A stretch of DNA of 64,000 nucleotides, taken from positions 930,001 to 994,000 of the forward strand of contig CAVWEY010000002.1 of assembly GCA_963754135.1 (NCBI GenBank). Direction: 5' to 3'. The notes under the pieces are model-generated. The model made no database searches. It was not told the origin of the DNA and worked only from the letters and a program-made list of their open reading frames with translations. The translations under genes and the position numbers were made by a program. Position 1 is the stretch's first letter, and the number at the start of each line of letters is the position of its first letter. Of this stretch, positions 45,792 to 54,763 are shown one piece after another. Source of the DNA: JAJFUI01 sp963754135 (GTDB lineage: Bacteria > Planctomycetota > Planctomycetia > Pirellulales > Thermoguttaceae).

Positions 45792-47527
45792 CCACAACCG
45801 GGGTGGGTGCAAGTTGTACTTTCGCCGTTTAACCGGCGGTCTGGTAGTGCCGTTGGCCGGTGGCTCGGCTCGTTCGCTCCCGCCAGAAGGTGGTAAGCGG
45901 TTGGGTGTCGCTCAGATAGTCGGCTGCCAGTTGCAGCAGCGCATCCGCTCCACCGTTCGACCAGAATTTTTCGGTGCCCTTGACACGCCGATTGATTTGC
46001 TTGATCGTCGATTCGATGTGGCTGCTGGTGATGGGCAGCCCTTCTCGACGGTACTCGTCGTAACGCATCCTTGGTCCTTGGTTCTCCAAATAACACAACG
46101 CATCGGCCACCTTACACCGCGGTAAATCTTCGGCCTCGTCTTTGTCCGGCTGCCCCAACTCCCGCTGACGTTCCCGCAACCCGACGAGCACCGACTCCAC
46201 CTGCCCGCTCCACAACCACTGCGCCCACTGACAATAGATCGGCCACGCTTCCTCCATCGCGCGGCCTGCCATCGCGCCGGCGAACACGTAGCACAGTCCG
46301 TGGATGAAATCCACGATCGGCGTGAAATGCGAAAAGTGTCGCCGCCACACCGACCAATTGGTCTCCGAACCATCGCCCACGAACGCTTTGCGACTCGCCG
46401 CCATGAAGCCGCGCCGCCATGAAGCCGCCGCCAACTGTTTGCCGAACGCCTCGATGGGTTCGCGCGTCGCCACGACGCTTCGCGCCAACGGTTCCGGCTG
46501 GCCTCGCCGCTTTTCGGACGCCGGCGCTTCCGCCGATTCCTCGCTCGCAGGCGCCTCGCCAACCGCAGAAAAACCCTTGATTTCCCGAGAAATCTGCCCC
46601 ATGCGACGCGGATCGACGAAAATCCCGGGAATCACCGGGCAAGGATCGGCCGCGGACGTTTCACTGGTCATCGACAGCAAGCATCCCACTTTCGTCTCGC
46701 GCCAGAAACGCCCCTTCCGCTTCTCCTCCGTCGGCGGCTCTTCTTCGTTCCGATTCCGAATCTGGATGCGTCCGCCGTCCATCTCGACGCACGCCACGCG
46801 CGGAACTTGCTGCCGCGGGCTGCCCTGTTGTTGCGGCAACGGCAACGTCTCCCACACCGCCTCCTCCGCCTTCCGTCCGGCCACGCGCTCCTGTCCGATT
46901 CGCTTTGTCGCCCGCGCAATCCGCTGCTGGGAGACGTCCAACTCCGCTAGATGTTTCAAGTCTTGCTCGGCCTGCCGGAAACTATGGCTCTGCGTCCCGG
47001 CGTACACCATCTTCTCCAACACCCGAGGACTCGCCGTGTCGTCCGGCGTAATCCCCAATGCCTGCGACTGAGGGAAAAAAAGCCTTCCGAGAAGGCTTGT
47101 CGTACCCCTTGGGTTCTGGCCATGCAACCTCGCCTCGCCGAGTCTGAACCATCCGCACTTCGACCTCCCCCCCGCCCCGTCTGGACCTATCGCGGTTGTG
47201 GGAACTGCCATCGAACGCCCCTGGTCTTCCAGACTTTGACCGATAACCTCCCGAGCCAGGAGGTCTCCGATTTCGACCCCCAAGTCTTCAATCTCCGTGA
47301 ACTTGGTTCCCCAGGTCGGCGTCCCCGATGCACCGTAGACTTCTTGCCGCAATTCCTGGGCGATTGCCTTGATCCGATCGTGCAAGTTCTGGTCAATGGC
47401 CATCCCTGGCTATCTCCTTTGTCTAAGTTCCCACCACCCGGCCTCTTACCAGGCAAAATCACCCCCCCTCTGTTTAACATCAATCCGACAACTTACAAAG
47501 TGCAACTTGCACCCGACCGGGGTTGGG
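45792..47527 (-). mobile_element. ISKra4-family insertion sequence
   Basis: Inner terminal repeats 45805-45822 and 47497-47514 match at 17 of 18 bases (GGGTGCAAGTTGyACTTT); flanking AACCGGGG/CCCCGGTT words extend them imperfectly. It contains one intact transposase gene. Inserted between the DUF1559 gene and the hopanoid genes. Confidence 0.8.
45829..47403 (-). CDS. ISKra4 transposase
   Basis: 524 residues, intact, with AAAGGAG upstream of the ATG. MAIDQNLHDRIKAIAQELRQ, FFPQSQALGITPDDTASPRV, LAELDVSQQRIARATKRIGQ, VACVEMDGGRIQIRNRNEEE (first acidic residue), FVGDGSETNWSVWRRHF (second), YRREGLPITSSHIESTIKQI (Glu of the DDE triad). A long charged insert (APASEESAEAPASEKRRGQP) lies mid-protein. 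Probably functional. Confidence 0.88.
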   Translation of the reverse strand: MAIDQNLHDRIKAIAQELRQEVYGASGTPTWGTKFTEIEDLGVEIGDLLAREVIGQSLEDQGRSMAVPTTAIGPDGAGGRSKCGWFRLGEARLHGQNPRGTTSLLGRLFFPQSQALGITPDDTASPRVLEKMVYAGTQSHSFRQAEQDLKHLAELDVSQQRIARATKRIGQERVAGRKAEEAVWETLPLPQQQGSPRQQVPRVACVEMDGGRIQIRNRNEEEPPTEEKRKGRFWRETKVGCLLSMTSETSAADPCPVIPGIFVDPRRMGQISREIKGFSAVGEAPASEESAEAPASEKRRGQPEPLARSVVATREPIEAFGKQLAAASWRRGFMAASRKAFVGDGSETNWSVWRRHFSHFTPIVDFIHGLCYVFAGAMAGRAMEEAWPIYCQWAQWLWSGQVESVLVGLRERQRELGQPDKDEAEDLPRCKVADALCYLENQGPRMRYDEYRREGLPITSSHIESTIKQINRRVKGTEKFWSNGGADALLQLAADYLSDTQPLTTFWRERTSRATGQRHYQTAG

Positions 47528-47646
47528 CGTCCAGACTGCTCTTGTCGATCCGGCGGCAATGACATAAGCTAGGACGTTCTCGTCCGCCCTATCTCAAAGG
47601 GGGGCGGGTCAGGGAAGACCGTATCGAACGCCTGGAAAGGGATGCC

Positions 47647-49839
47647 ATGAGTTCGGTTCAGAAGCAGTCCGTCGCGCCGGATGAGGCGTACGATGATGCC
47701 GCGGGGACCGCCCCGGGAGAAGCCCCGGAGGCCGGCAAGCCGCTGGCCGCGCCGGTCCGCCGGGCGATCCACCGGACCCGGCAATGGCTCTTGAACCGGC
47801 AGGACGCCGACGGCTCCTGGTGCGCCGAACTGGAGGGCGACACGATCCTGGAGAGCGAGACGATCCTGCTGTTGGCGTTCCTGGGCCACGAGGATCGCGA
47901 GCTGGCCCGGCGCTTTGGCGGCCTATCTGGTCGAGAAGCAGCTTCCCGACGGCGGCTGGGCGATGTATCCCGGCGGGGCGGTCGAGATCAGCGGCAGCGT
48001 GAAGGCCTATTTCGCCCTGAAGCTGACCGGCCACGACCCGAGCGCCGAGTACATGCGGCGGGCCCGCGGCGGCCATCCTGGCCCACGGCGGGGCCGACGC
48101 CGTCAACAGCTTCACGCGCTTTTATCTGGCCCTGCTGGGCCAAATCTCCTATGAGCAATGCCCGGCCGTGCCGCCGGAAATCGTGCTGCTGCCCAAGTGG
48201 TTCCCGGTCAATCTCTACGCCGTCAGCGCCTGGTCGCGGACGATCATCGTGCCGCTGTCGATCATCTCGGCGCTGCGGCCGGTCCGCCGGCATCGAGCCG
48301 CGGCTGGGCATCCGCGAGCTGTTCCTGCGCGAGCCGGAGGATTGGCCGCCGCTGCGGTGTCCGGGGTTGGCGCGGCGGGACGCGGCCTGCTTGAGTTGGG
48401 ACCGTTTCTTCCGCACGATCGACCGGCTGCTGAAGTGGTGCCAGCGGCGGCGGCTGTTGCCGCTGCGGCGAAGGCCCTGGCGGCCGCCGAGCGGTGGATG
48501 CTCGCCCGCTTCGACCGCAGCGACGGCCTGGGCGCGATCTATCCGCCCATGGTCTGGAGCATCATCGCCCTGAAGTGCCTGGGCTATCCCGACGACAGCC
48601 CCGAGATTGCAATACTGCCACCAGGAATTGCGGAAGACCTGGCGTTGACGACGAGCAGTCGGGCACGGCCCGGCTCCAGCCCTGCAAGTCGCCCGTGTGG
48701 GACACGGCGATTGCCGTCCGGGCGCTGGCGGCCGAGCGGCGTGCGGCCGGAGAATCCCGGCCATGCGCGAGGCGGTCGCGCTGGCTGCTGGACCGGCAGA
48801 TCACACCGCCGGGGCGATTGGGCGGAGACCGTCGCCGCCGAGCCGGGCGGCTGGTGCTTCGAGTACGCCAACGATTTCTATCCCGACTGCGACGACACGG
48901 CGATGGTGCTGATGGCCCTGCAGACGCAGTTCGTCCGGCCCGCCGCCGACGCGCCCGATTGCGGCCTGAGCTGCGCGAGCTCGGCAAGCCTCGAGCGCGC
49001 TGGCGGCGGCGTCGGCCGCCGAGCGACGCGGGAAGCACATGCAGCGGACGACGCATCGCACGGCCGAGTTGGAGGACACCGTGCCGGCAGTCGAGCGGGG
49101 GCTGCGCTGGCTCCTGGCCATGCAGAACCGCGACGGCGGCTGGGGGGCGTTCGACCGGAACAACGACCGCGAGTTCCTCTGCCACGTCCCCTTCGCCGAC
49201 CACAACGCCATGATCGACCCGAGCACGCCCGACCTGGCCGGCCGCGTGCTGGAGGCGCTCGGGCAATTGGGCCGCCGGCTGGGCGATCCGGCGGTGGACC
49301 GGGCCGTGGCCTACGTCCGCCGCACGCAGAACCCCGACGGAAGCTGGTTCGGCCGCTGGGGCGTCAACTACATCTACGGCACCTGGCAGGCGATTACCGG
49401 CCTGGCGGCCGTCGGCGTCCCCACCGACGATCCGGCGGTGGTGGCGGGGGCCAACTGGCTGTTGGTCCATCAGCAGCCCAGCGGCGGCTGGGGCGAGTCG
49501 CCCGAAAGCTACGAGTCGCCGCACCTTCGCGGCCAAGGCCCGCCGACGGCCTCGCAAACCGCCTGGGCGCTGTTGGGCCTGCTGGCCGCCGGCATGGAGG
49601 GCCACCCGGCCGTCACCCGCGGCGTCCGCTACCTCCTGGCCATGCAAAACGAGGACGGCACGTGGGACGAGCCGCAGTTCACCGGCACCGGCTTCCCGCG
49701 GGTATTCTACCTGCGATACCACTATTATCCGATCTACTTTCCGTTGATGGCATTGTCGCTGTGGGCGGTGAAGGCCGACACGGCAATGTCGAATGACGAA
49801 ACCCAAATGACGAAGGAATGTCAAATGACGAATGTCTGA
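47647..49839 (+). CDS. shc: Squalene-hopene cyclase, many frameshifts
   Basis: The full length is present in pieces: ADGSWCAELEGDTILESETI, QLPDGGWAMYPGG, SFTRFYLALLGQISYEQCPA, PKWFPVNLYAVSAWSRTIIV, DFYPDCDDTAMVLMALQTQF with the catalytic DxDD, MQNRDGGWGAFDRNNDREFL, TQNPDGSWFGRWGVNYIYGT, YHYYPIYFPLMALSLWAVKA. Several QW repeats are visible. Converts squalene to hopene/hopanol at the membrane. I count at least six frame changes between 47900 and 49030. The C-terminus (SNDETQMTKECQMTNV) is encoded by a repeat. Confidence 0.9.
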
Positions 49840-49885
49840 ATGACGGCCGTTCGTCATTTGAATTTCGTCATTCGTCATTCATTAC
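49786..49885. repeat. AATGACGAA repeat at the cyclase 3' end
   Basis: AATGACGAA-type words occur three or four times, followed by TTCGTCATT words in opposite orientation, giving an imperfect hairpin. It supplies the last ~16 codons and stop of the cyclase and the spacer before hpnH. Confidence 0.75.
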
Positions 49886-49888
49886 CCC

Positions 49889-50940
49889 ATGCGTTTTCCC
49901 CTTTCGCTGACTCGCTCGATGACCGGCTACTTGTTGCGGAAGCGGCTGGCGGGCGAGAAGCTCTTTCCGCTGGTGCTGATGCTTGAGCCGCTGCACGCCT
50001 GCAATCTTTCGTGCTTGGGCTGCGGGCGGATCCGGGAATACGCCGACACCATGCACCAACGGCTCTCGATCGCCCAATGCCTGGCCGCCGCGGCCGAGTG
50101 CGGGGCGCCGTGGTGAGCGTCTGCGGCGGCGAACCGCTCATTTACCCGGAAATCGAGGTCCTCGTCGAGAGCCTCTTCCTAGAGCGGAAGCACGTCTATC
50201 TCTGCACCAACGGGCTGCTGCTGGCGAAGAAAGTGCATTCGCTCCGCCCCAGCCGCCGGCTTTTCATCAACGTCCACCTCGACGGGATGGAGGCGACGCA
50301 CGATCGCCTGGTCGGGCGCGACGGCGTGTTCGCCGAGGCGATCCGCGGCATTGTGGACGCCAAGATCGCCGGCTTCCAGGTTTGCACCAACACGACCGTC
50401 TACCGCGACACCGACATGCACGAGGTCGCCGTGCTGTTCGAGTATCTCCGCGAACTTGGCGTGGACGGGCTGATGATTTCGCCGGCCTTCGGCTATGAGT
50501 CGGTGTGCCAGTCCGATCCCCAGAGCGGGGCGGGAATGTTCATGACCCGGCGGGAAGTTCACGAGAAGTTCCGCGGCGCCGAAAGACTCCTGCGGCGGTT
50601 CCGGCTGACGGCCTCACCGATCTACCTGGAGTTTCTCCGCGGCCGGCGGGAGTTGCCTTGCGCCGCCTGGGCGAACCCGACGTACAACGTCCGCGGCTGG
50701 CGCGGCCCCTGCTATTTGCTGGGCGACGCCCACTACGAAAGCTACCGCGAGCTTCTCGAATCGACCGATTGGGGCCGGTTGGGTCCCGGTGATAGCCGGG
50801 GGCTAACAGCCCCCGGAACTGATCGCGACCCGCGTTGCGCCCACTGCCTGGTGCATTGCGGCTTCGAGCCGGCGGCCGTGCTGCTCGCGCACAAGGGCTT
50901 CCGCGACGTGCTGAGGATGGCCGTCTGGCAGATGACGTAG
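49889..50940 (+). CDS. hpnH: HpnH, adenosyl-hopene transferase (radical SAM), one frameshift
   Basis: About 350 residues. Radical SAM cluster motif PLHACNLSCLGCGRIREYAD (CxxxCxxC), VVSVCGGEPLIYPEIEVLVE, FINVHLDGMEATHDRLVGRD, LMISPAFGYESVCQSDPQSG, RGPCYLLGDAHYESYRELLE and DPRCAHCLVHCGFEPAAVLL are those of HpnH, which adds the adenosyl group to hopene in C35 hopanoid synthesis. A base is missing near 50112. Before DPRC there is an extra GPGDSRGLTAPGT encoded by a palindrome. It follows the cyclase by 49 bases. Confidence 0.9.
50794..50817. repeat. Palindrome inside hpnH
   Basis: CCGGGGGCT-AAC-AGCCCCCGG, a 9-bp perfect stem with a 3-base loop, in frame in the coding sequence. Similar GGGGGCTAAC words occur near 31998 and 32049. 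Confidence 0.8.
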
Positions 50941-52317
50941 CAGGCGTGAGATCAGCCCAAGCACACGGTCCCGGAGACGCGCCCGATCCGCCAACGCGGG
51001 ATTCCTGCCCACGATCCCCTCGCGGCGGTTATCGTAGCGGTAGGTCATGTTCAGCCGCCAGATCAAGTAAGCCGGCAACAGTCCAACGCCGAGCGCGGCG
51101 CGGATCGTCCGCAGGATGATCCGGTCGAGCCGGTAAAACTCGCGGTACAGCCAGTCGGCCCCCTCCTGCAACTGCCGGGCGGTCATCCGCGCGGGCCTGA
51201 TCACCGTGTGGCGGAAGTCGTAGTGGCTCCAGTCGCGGTCGACGATCCGGCCCGCCCGCTCGAACTCGTCGTACAACGGGGTGCCCGGCTGGGGAGTCAA
51301 AATGGCCAGTTGCAGGGCGTCGATGCGGGCCCGCTGGAGGAACCGTAGCGTCCGCTGGAAGACCGTCGCGTCGTCGCCGTCGAGGCCGACGATGATTCCC
51401 GCCTGGACGCCGATGCCCGCGGCCCGGATCGCGGCGATCCGCCGCAGGTAGCCGTTTCCGTCGTTGAAACCCTTGCCGACCGCGTCGAGGTTCTCCTGGC
51501 TGATTGTTTCCACGCCGACGAACAGGCCACAGCAGCCGGCGGCGCGCATGAGCGCGAGCAACTCGCAGTCGTCGGCGATCTTCAGCGAGCACTGGCTGAT
51601 CCATCGCTTCTTCATCGGCGCCATTGCGCGGAACAGCCGTTTGGCATACTCGGGATCGGCGATGATGTTGTCGTCGACGAACATGAAATGGCGCGGCGCG
51701 GCGCGAAGTTCCTCGATGACGTGCTCCAGCGGCCGGTTGCGATGGACGCCGCGGGCGAAGGCCGTGATCGAGCAGAACTTGCACCCGTGGCGGCATCCCC
51801 GCCCCGTCTGGACCGCATGGGTGGTGACGTAATGGCGGCTGGAGCCGGCCATCAGCTCGCGGCGAGGGAGCGGCGTGGCCGAAAGGTCCGGCGGTTGCAG
51901 GGCGCGGTAAAACCTGGCCGGCCGGCCGTGCTCGACATCTTCCAGGACCTTCGGCCATAGCCCCTCGGCCTCGCCGATCACCACGGCATCGAAATGCTCC
52001 GCCGCTTCCTCCGGCCGGAACGTGGGGTGAAAGCCCCCGGCCACGACGGTCTTGCCGCGGCGGCGGAACTCCGCGGCAATTTGGTACGCCCGCGGCGCCA
52101 GCGCCGTCATGAACGACACGCCGACCACGTTGCACGGGGTGTCGAAATCCAGCGGTTGGACGTTCTCGTCGCACACCGTCACCTCGTGCTGCGGAGGGGT
52201 CAGTGCCGCCACTGTCGTCAATGACAACATGCTGAATCTCAGCATCTTCCGCCTGGGCACGTCGTTCCCCGTTACACGCAAATGCTCTGCCGCCGGCAAG
52301 ACCAAGAGAATCTTCAC
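50803..52317 (-). CDS. B12-binding-type radical SAM protein (DUF4070-like)
   Basis: 504 residues from the GTG at 52317 (AAAGGAG upstream). N-terminal Rossmann-like domain (KILLVLPAAEHLRVTGNDVP, HEVTVCDENVQPLDF) without the DxHxxG cobalamin motif; radical SAM centre with CRHGCKFCSITAFARG (CxxxCxxC), FVDDNIIADPEYAKRLFRAM and a DUF4070-like end. HpnP/HpnJ-type hopanoid enzymes look like this, so a role in hopanoid or lipid modification is plausible but unproven. The last 138 bases run antisense into hpnH; the real stop may be earlier and hidden by a frameshift. Confidence 0.75.
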   Translation of the reverse strand: MKILLVLPAAEHLRVTGNDVPRRKMLRFSMLSLTTVAALTPPQHEVTVCDENVQPLDFDTPCNVVGVSFMTALAPRAYQIAAEFRRRGKTVVAGGFHPTFRPEEAAEHFDAVVIGEAEGLWPKVLEDVEHGRPARFYRALQPPDLSATPLPRRELMAGSSRHYVTTHAVQTGRGCRHGCKFCSITAFARGVHRNRPLEHVIEELRAAPRHFMFVDDNIIADPEYAKRLFRAMAPMKKRWISQCSLKIADDCELLALMRAAGCCGLFVGVETISQENLDAVGKGFNDGNGYLRRIAAIRAAGIGVQAGIIVGLDGDDATVFQRTLRFLQRARIDALQLAILTPQPGTPLYDEFERAGRIVDRDWSHYDFRHTVIRPARMTARQLQEGADWLYREFYRLDRIILRTIRAALGVGLLPAYLIWRLNMTYRYDNRREGIVGRNPALADRARLRDRVLGLISRLLRHLPDGHPQHVAEALVREQHGRRLEAAMHQAVGATRVAISSGGC

Positions 52318-52492
52318 CGTAGTGCTCCTTTGTGAATTGCCTTGGATTTCGGTCAGCAAGACATAGGCGGGACTCGGAAGAAAATGCAACGGCGGGGCCG
52401 GAAAACCGCGGGTATTGCCAACCATTGACAACGGGACTGCGGTTCTCCACAATGAAAATGCGGGGGTTGGGGCGTTTCAGGGGAGATTCTCC

Positions 52493-54763
52493 ATGTTGTC
52501 AGTCGCTCGGCGATCCATCTGCTGCCCGCTGATTCTCTCTGCGATTCTCGCCAACGCCTGGGCCGAGCCGCCGCGGGTGCTGCCAGCCGGCAAACTGCCG
52601 CAGGACAAGCGGCTAGGGCCGCTTAAGGACCTCGACGGGTACTTTCCGTTCACGCCTTGCGCCACGCGGGAGGCGTGGGAGCATCGCGCAGGCCAACTGC
52701 GGCGGCAGGTCCTGCTGGCCGCCGGCCTGTGGCCCATGCCGCCGGTGACACCCGGCCAACCGGTCATCCACGGCCGCGTGGACCGCGACGGATACACCGT
52801 CGAGAAGGTCTACTTCGAGAGCTACCCCGGATTGTTCGTCACGGGCAATCTGTATCGTCCCAAGGGCCGCAGCGGCAAGCTGCCCGCCGTGCTCTGCCCG
52901 CATGGCCATTGGCCCGAGGGGCGGTTCTACGACGCCGGGCCAAAGGAAATCCGCAAGCAGATCGTCATGGGGGCGGAGCGGTTCGAGTTTTCCGGGCGGT
53001 ATCCGTTGCAGGCCCGCTGCGTGCAACTTGCGCGGATGGGCTGCGTCGTGTTCCATTACGACATGGTCGGCTATGCCGACAGCAAGCAGTTGGACCATCG
53101 CGCCGGAATCCGGCCGGAGATGAACGGCCCGCGGCGCTGGGGCTTCTTCAGTCCGCAGGCCGAGGCCCGGCTGCAAACCGTCTTCGGCCTGCAAACCTAC
53201 GACTCGATCCGGGCGTTGGATTTCCTCTGCGGGCTGCCGGATGTGGACGCGACGCGCATTGCGGTGACGGGGGCCAGCGGCGGCGGCACGCAGACGCTGA
53301 TACTCTGCGCGGCCGATCCCCGCCCGGCGGTGTCCGTGCCGGCGGTCATGGTTTCGACAGCCATGCAAGGGGGCTGCCCTTGCGAAAACGCCTGCTACCT
53401 GCGGATCGGCACCGGCAACGTCGAGCTGGCCGCCGTCATGGCGCCCAAGCCGCTCGGGCTGTTGGCCGCCGACGATTGGACCAAGGAGATCGCCACCAAG
53501 GGTTTGCCTGAGCTAAAGAAGCTCTACGGCCTGTTCGGCGCCGAGGAGTTGGTGATGGCCAAGCCGCTTCTGCAATTTCCGCACAACTACAACTACGTCA
53601 GCCGCGAGGTGATGTACCACTGGCTCAACAAGCACCTGAAACTGGGGCTTGAGGAGCCGATCGTCGAGGAGGACTTCCGTCCGCTTTCGGTGGCGGAGAT
53701 GAGCGTTTGGGACGCCAAGCATCCGGCGCCGCCCCGCGGCGAGGAGTTCGAGCGAGCGCTGCTGCAGCGGATGACCGACCAGAGCCGCCGCCAAATCGAG
53801 GCCCTTCGGCCGCACGACGGGCCGTCGCTGGCGGAATACCGCCGCGTCGTGGGTGGGGCCGTCGAGACAATGATCGGCCGCGGACTGCCCGACAAGGCCA
53901 CGCTAGAGGTCGTACCCCAGGGATGGGCGGATGGCGGCGGTTCGGAAATGAAGGACTTCCTGCTCCGCAATCGGGCCTTCGGCGAAGAGTTGCCGGCGTT
54001 CTGGCAGGCGTTTAGCAATTGGCATTGGAAATCGAACCGGCGGGTCGTGATCGTTGTGGATCGCTGTGGCAGGGAATTGGTTCTCTCCGCAGAAAACAGG
54101 CTCGGCCCAGAGCGCCGAGCGTACCACTCGTTATATGAAAAGGGCTGTGCCGTCCTCGTCGCCGACCTGTTCGGCCAGGGGAAGTTCATCCCCGACGGCA
54201 ATCCGCTAACGAAACAGCGCCTCAACAAGTCGAAGGCCTGCCCGGACAAGGAACAATGGGGCGAATTTGCCGGCTACACCTTCGGCTACAACCCGCCGCT
54301 GTTCTGCCAACGGGTGCATGACATTTTGTCGCTGGTGGCCTACGCGCACAGCATGGGCGACGGCGATGCCCCGGTCAAGGTCGATGTGGTCGGTTTGGGC
54401 GGGGCGGGTCATTGGCTCGCCGCGGCCAGGGCCATCGCCGGCGGGGCCATCGACCGGGCAGTGATCGACACCGCCGGCTTCCGCTTCGCCAACGTCACCG
54501 CAACCGACGATCCCGATTTTCTGCCCGGCGGGGCGAAGTATGACGATCTGCCGGGCATGTTGGCCCTGAGCGCCCCGCATCCGCTCTGGCTGGCCGGCGA
54601 AGACGCCGCCGCCGTGGCCCTGGTCTCGGCCGCCTACCGTGCCGCCGGCCGGCCGCAAGCGTTGAACATCTTCCGGGGAAAAGACCGCGACCAAGAGTCC
54701 GCGGCCGTCGAGTGGCTGTTGAAAGGACGTGCCCTAGCCCGCATTTCTCACCGCCCCTATTGA
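52493..54763 (+). CDS. Secreted alpha/beta hydrolase (acetyl-esterase-like), 3' end altered by IS1380
   Basis: 756 residues from the ATG at 52493 (AGGGGAG upstream). Signal peptide (SICCPLILSAILANAWA), then two hydrolase-like halves. The first has GLFVTGNLYRPKGRSGKLPA, AVLCPHGHWPEGRF and the nucleophile elbow VTGASGGGTQTL (GxSxGG). The second is degenerate (VVGLGGAGHWLAAARAIAGG), lacking the Ser. Such proteins in planctomycetes include acetylxylan-esterase relatives. The last codons (RISHRPY) are encoded by the left end of IS1380, so the native C-terminus has been replaced. Confidence 0.8.
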   Translation: MLSVARRSICCPLILSAILANAWAEPPRVLPAGKLPQDKRLGPLKDLDGYFPFTPCATREAWEHRAGQLRRQVLLAAGLWPMPPVTPGQPVIHGRVDRDGYTVEKVYFESYPGLFVTGNLYRPKGRSGKLPAVLCPHGHWPEGRFYDAGPKEIRKQIVMGAERFEFSGRYPLQARCVQLARMGCVVFHYDMVGYADSKQLDHRAGIRPEMNGPRRWGFFSPQAEARLQTVFGLQTYDSIRALDFLCGLPDVDATRIAVTGASGGGTQTLILCAADPRPAVSVPAVMVSTAMQGGCPCENACYLRIGTGNVELAAVMAPKPLGLLAADDWTKEIATKGLPELKKLYGLFGAEELVMAKPLLQFPHNYNYVSREVMYHWLNKHLKLGLEEPIVEEDFRPLSVAEMSVWDAKHPAPPRGEEFERALLQRMTDQSRRQIEALRPHDGPSLAEYRRVVGGAVETMIGRGLPDKATLEVVPQGWADGGGSEMKDFLLRNRAFGEELPAFWQAFSNWHWKSNRRVVIVVDRCGRELVLSAENRLGPERRAYHSLYEKGCAVLVADLFGQGKFIPDGNPLTKQRLNKSKACPDKEQWGEFAGYTFGYNPPLFCQRVHDILSLVAYAHSMGDGDAPVKVDVVGLGGAGHWLAAARAIAGGAIDRAVIDTAGFRFANVTATDDPDFLPGGAKYDDLPGMLALSAPHPLWLAGEDAAAVALVSAAYRAAGRPQALNIFRGKDRDQESAAVEWLLKGRALARISHRPY

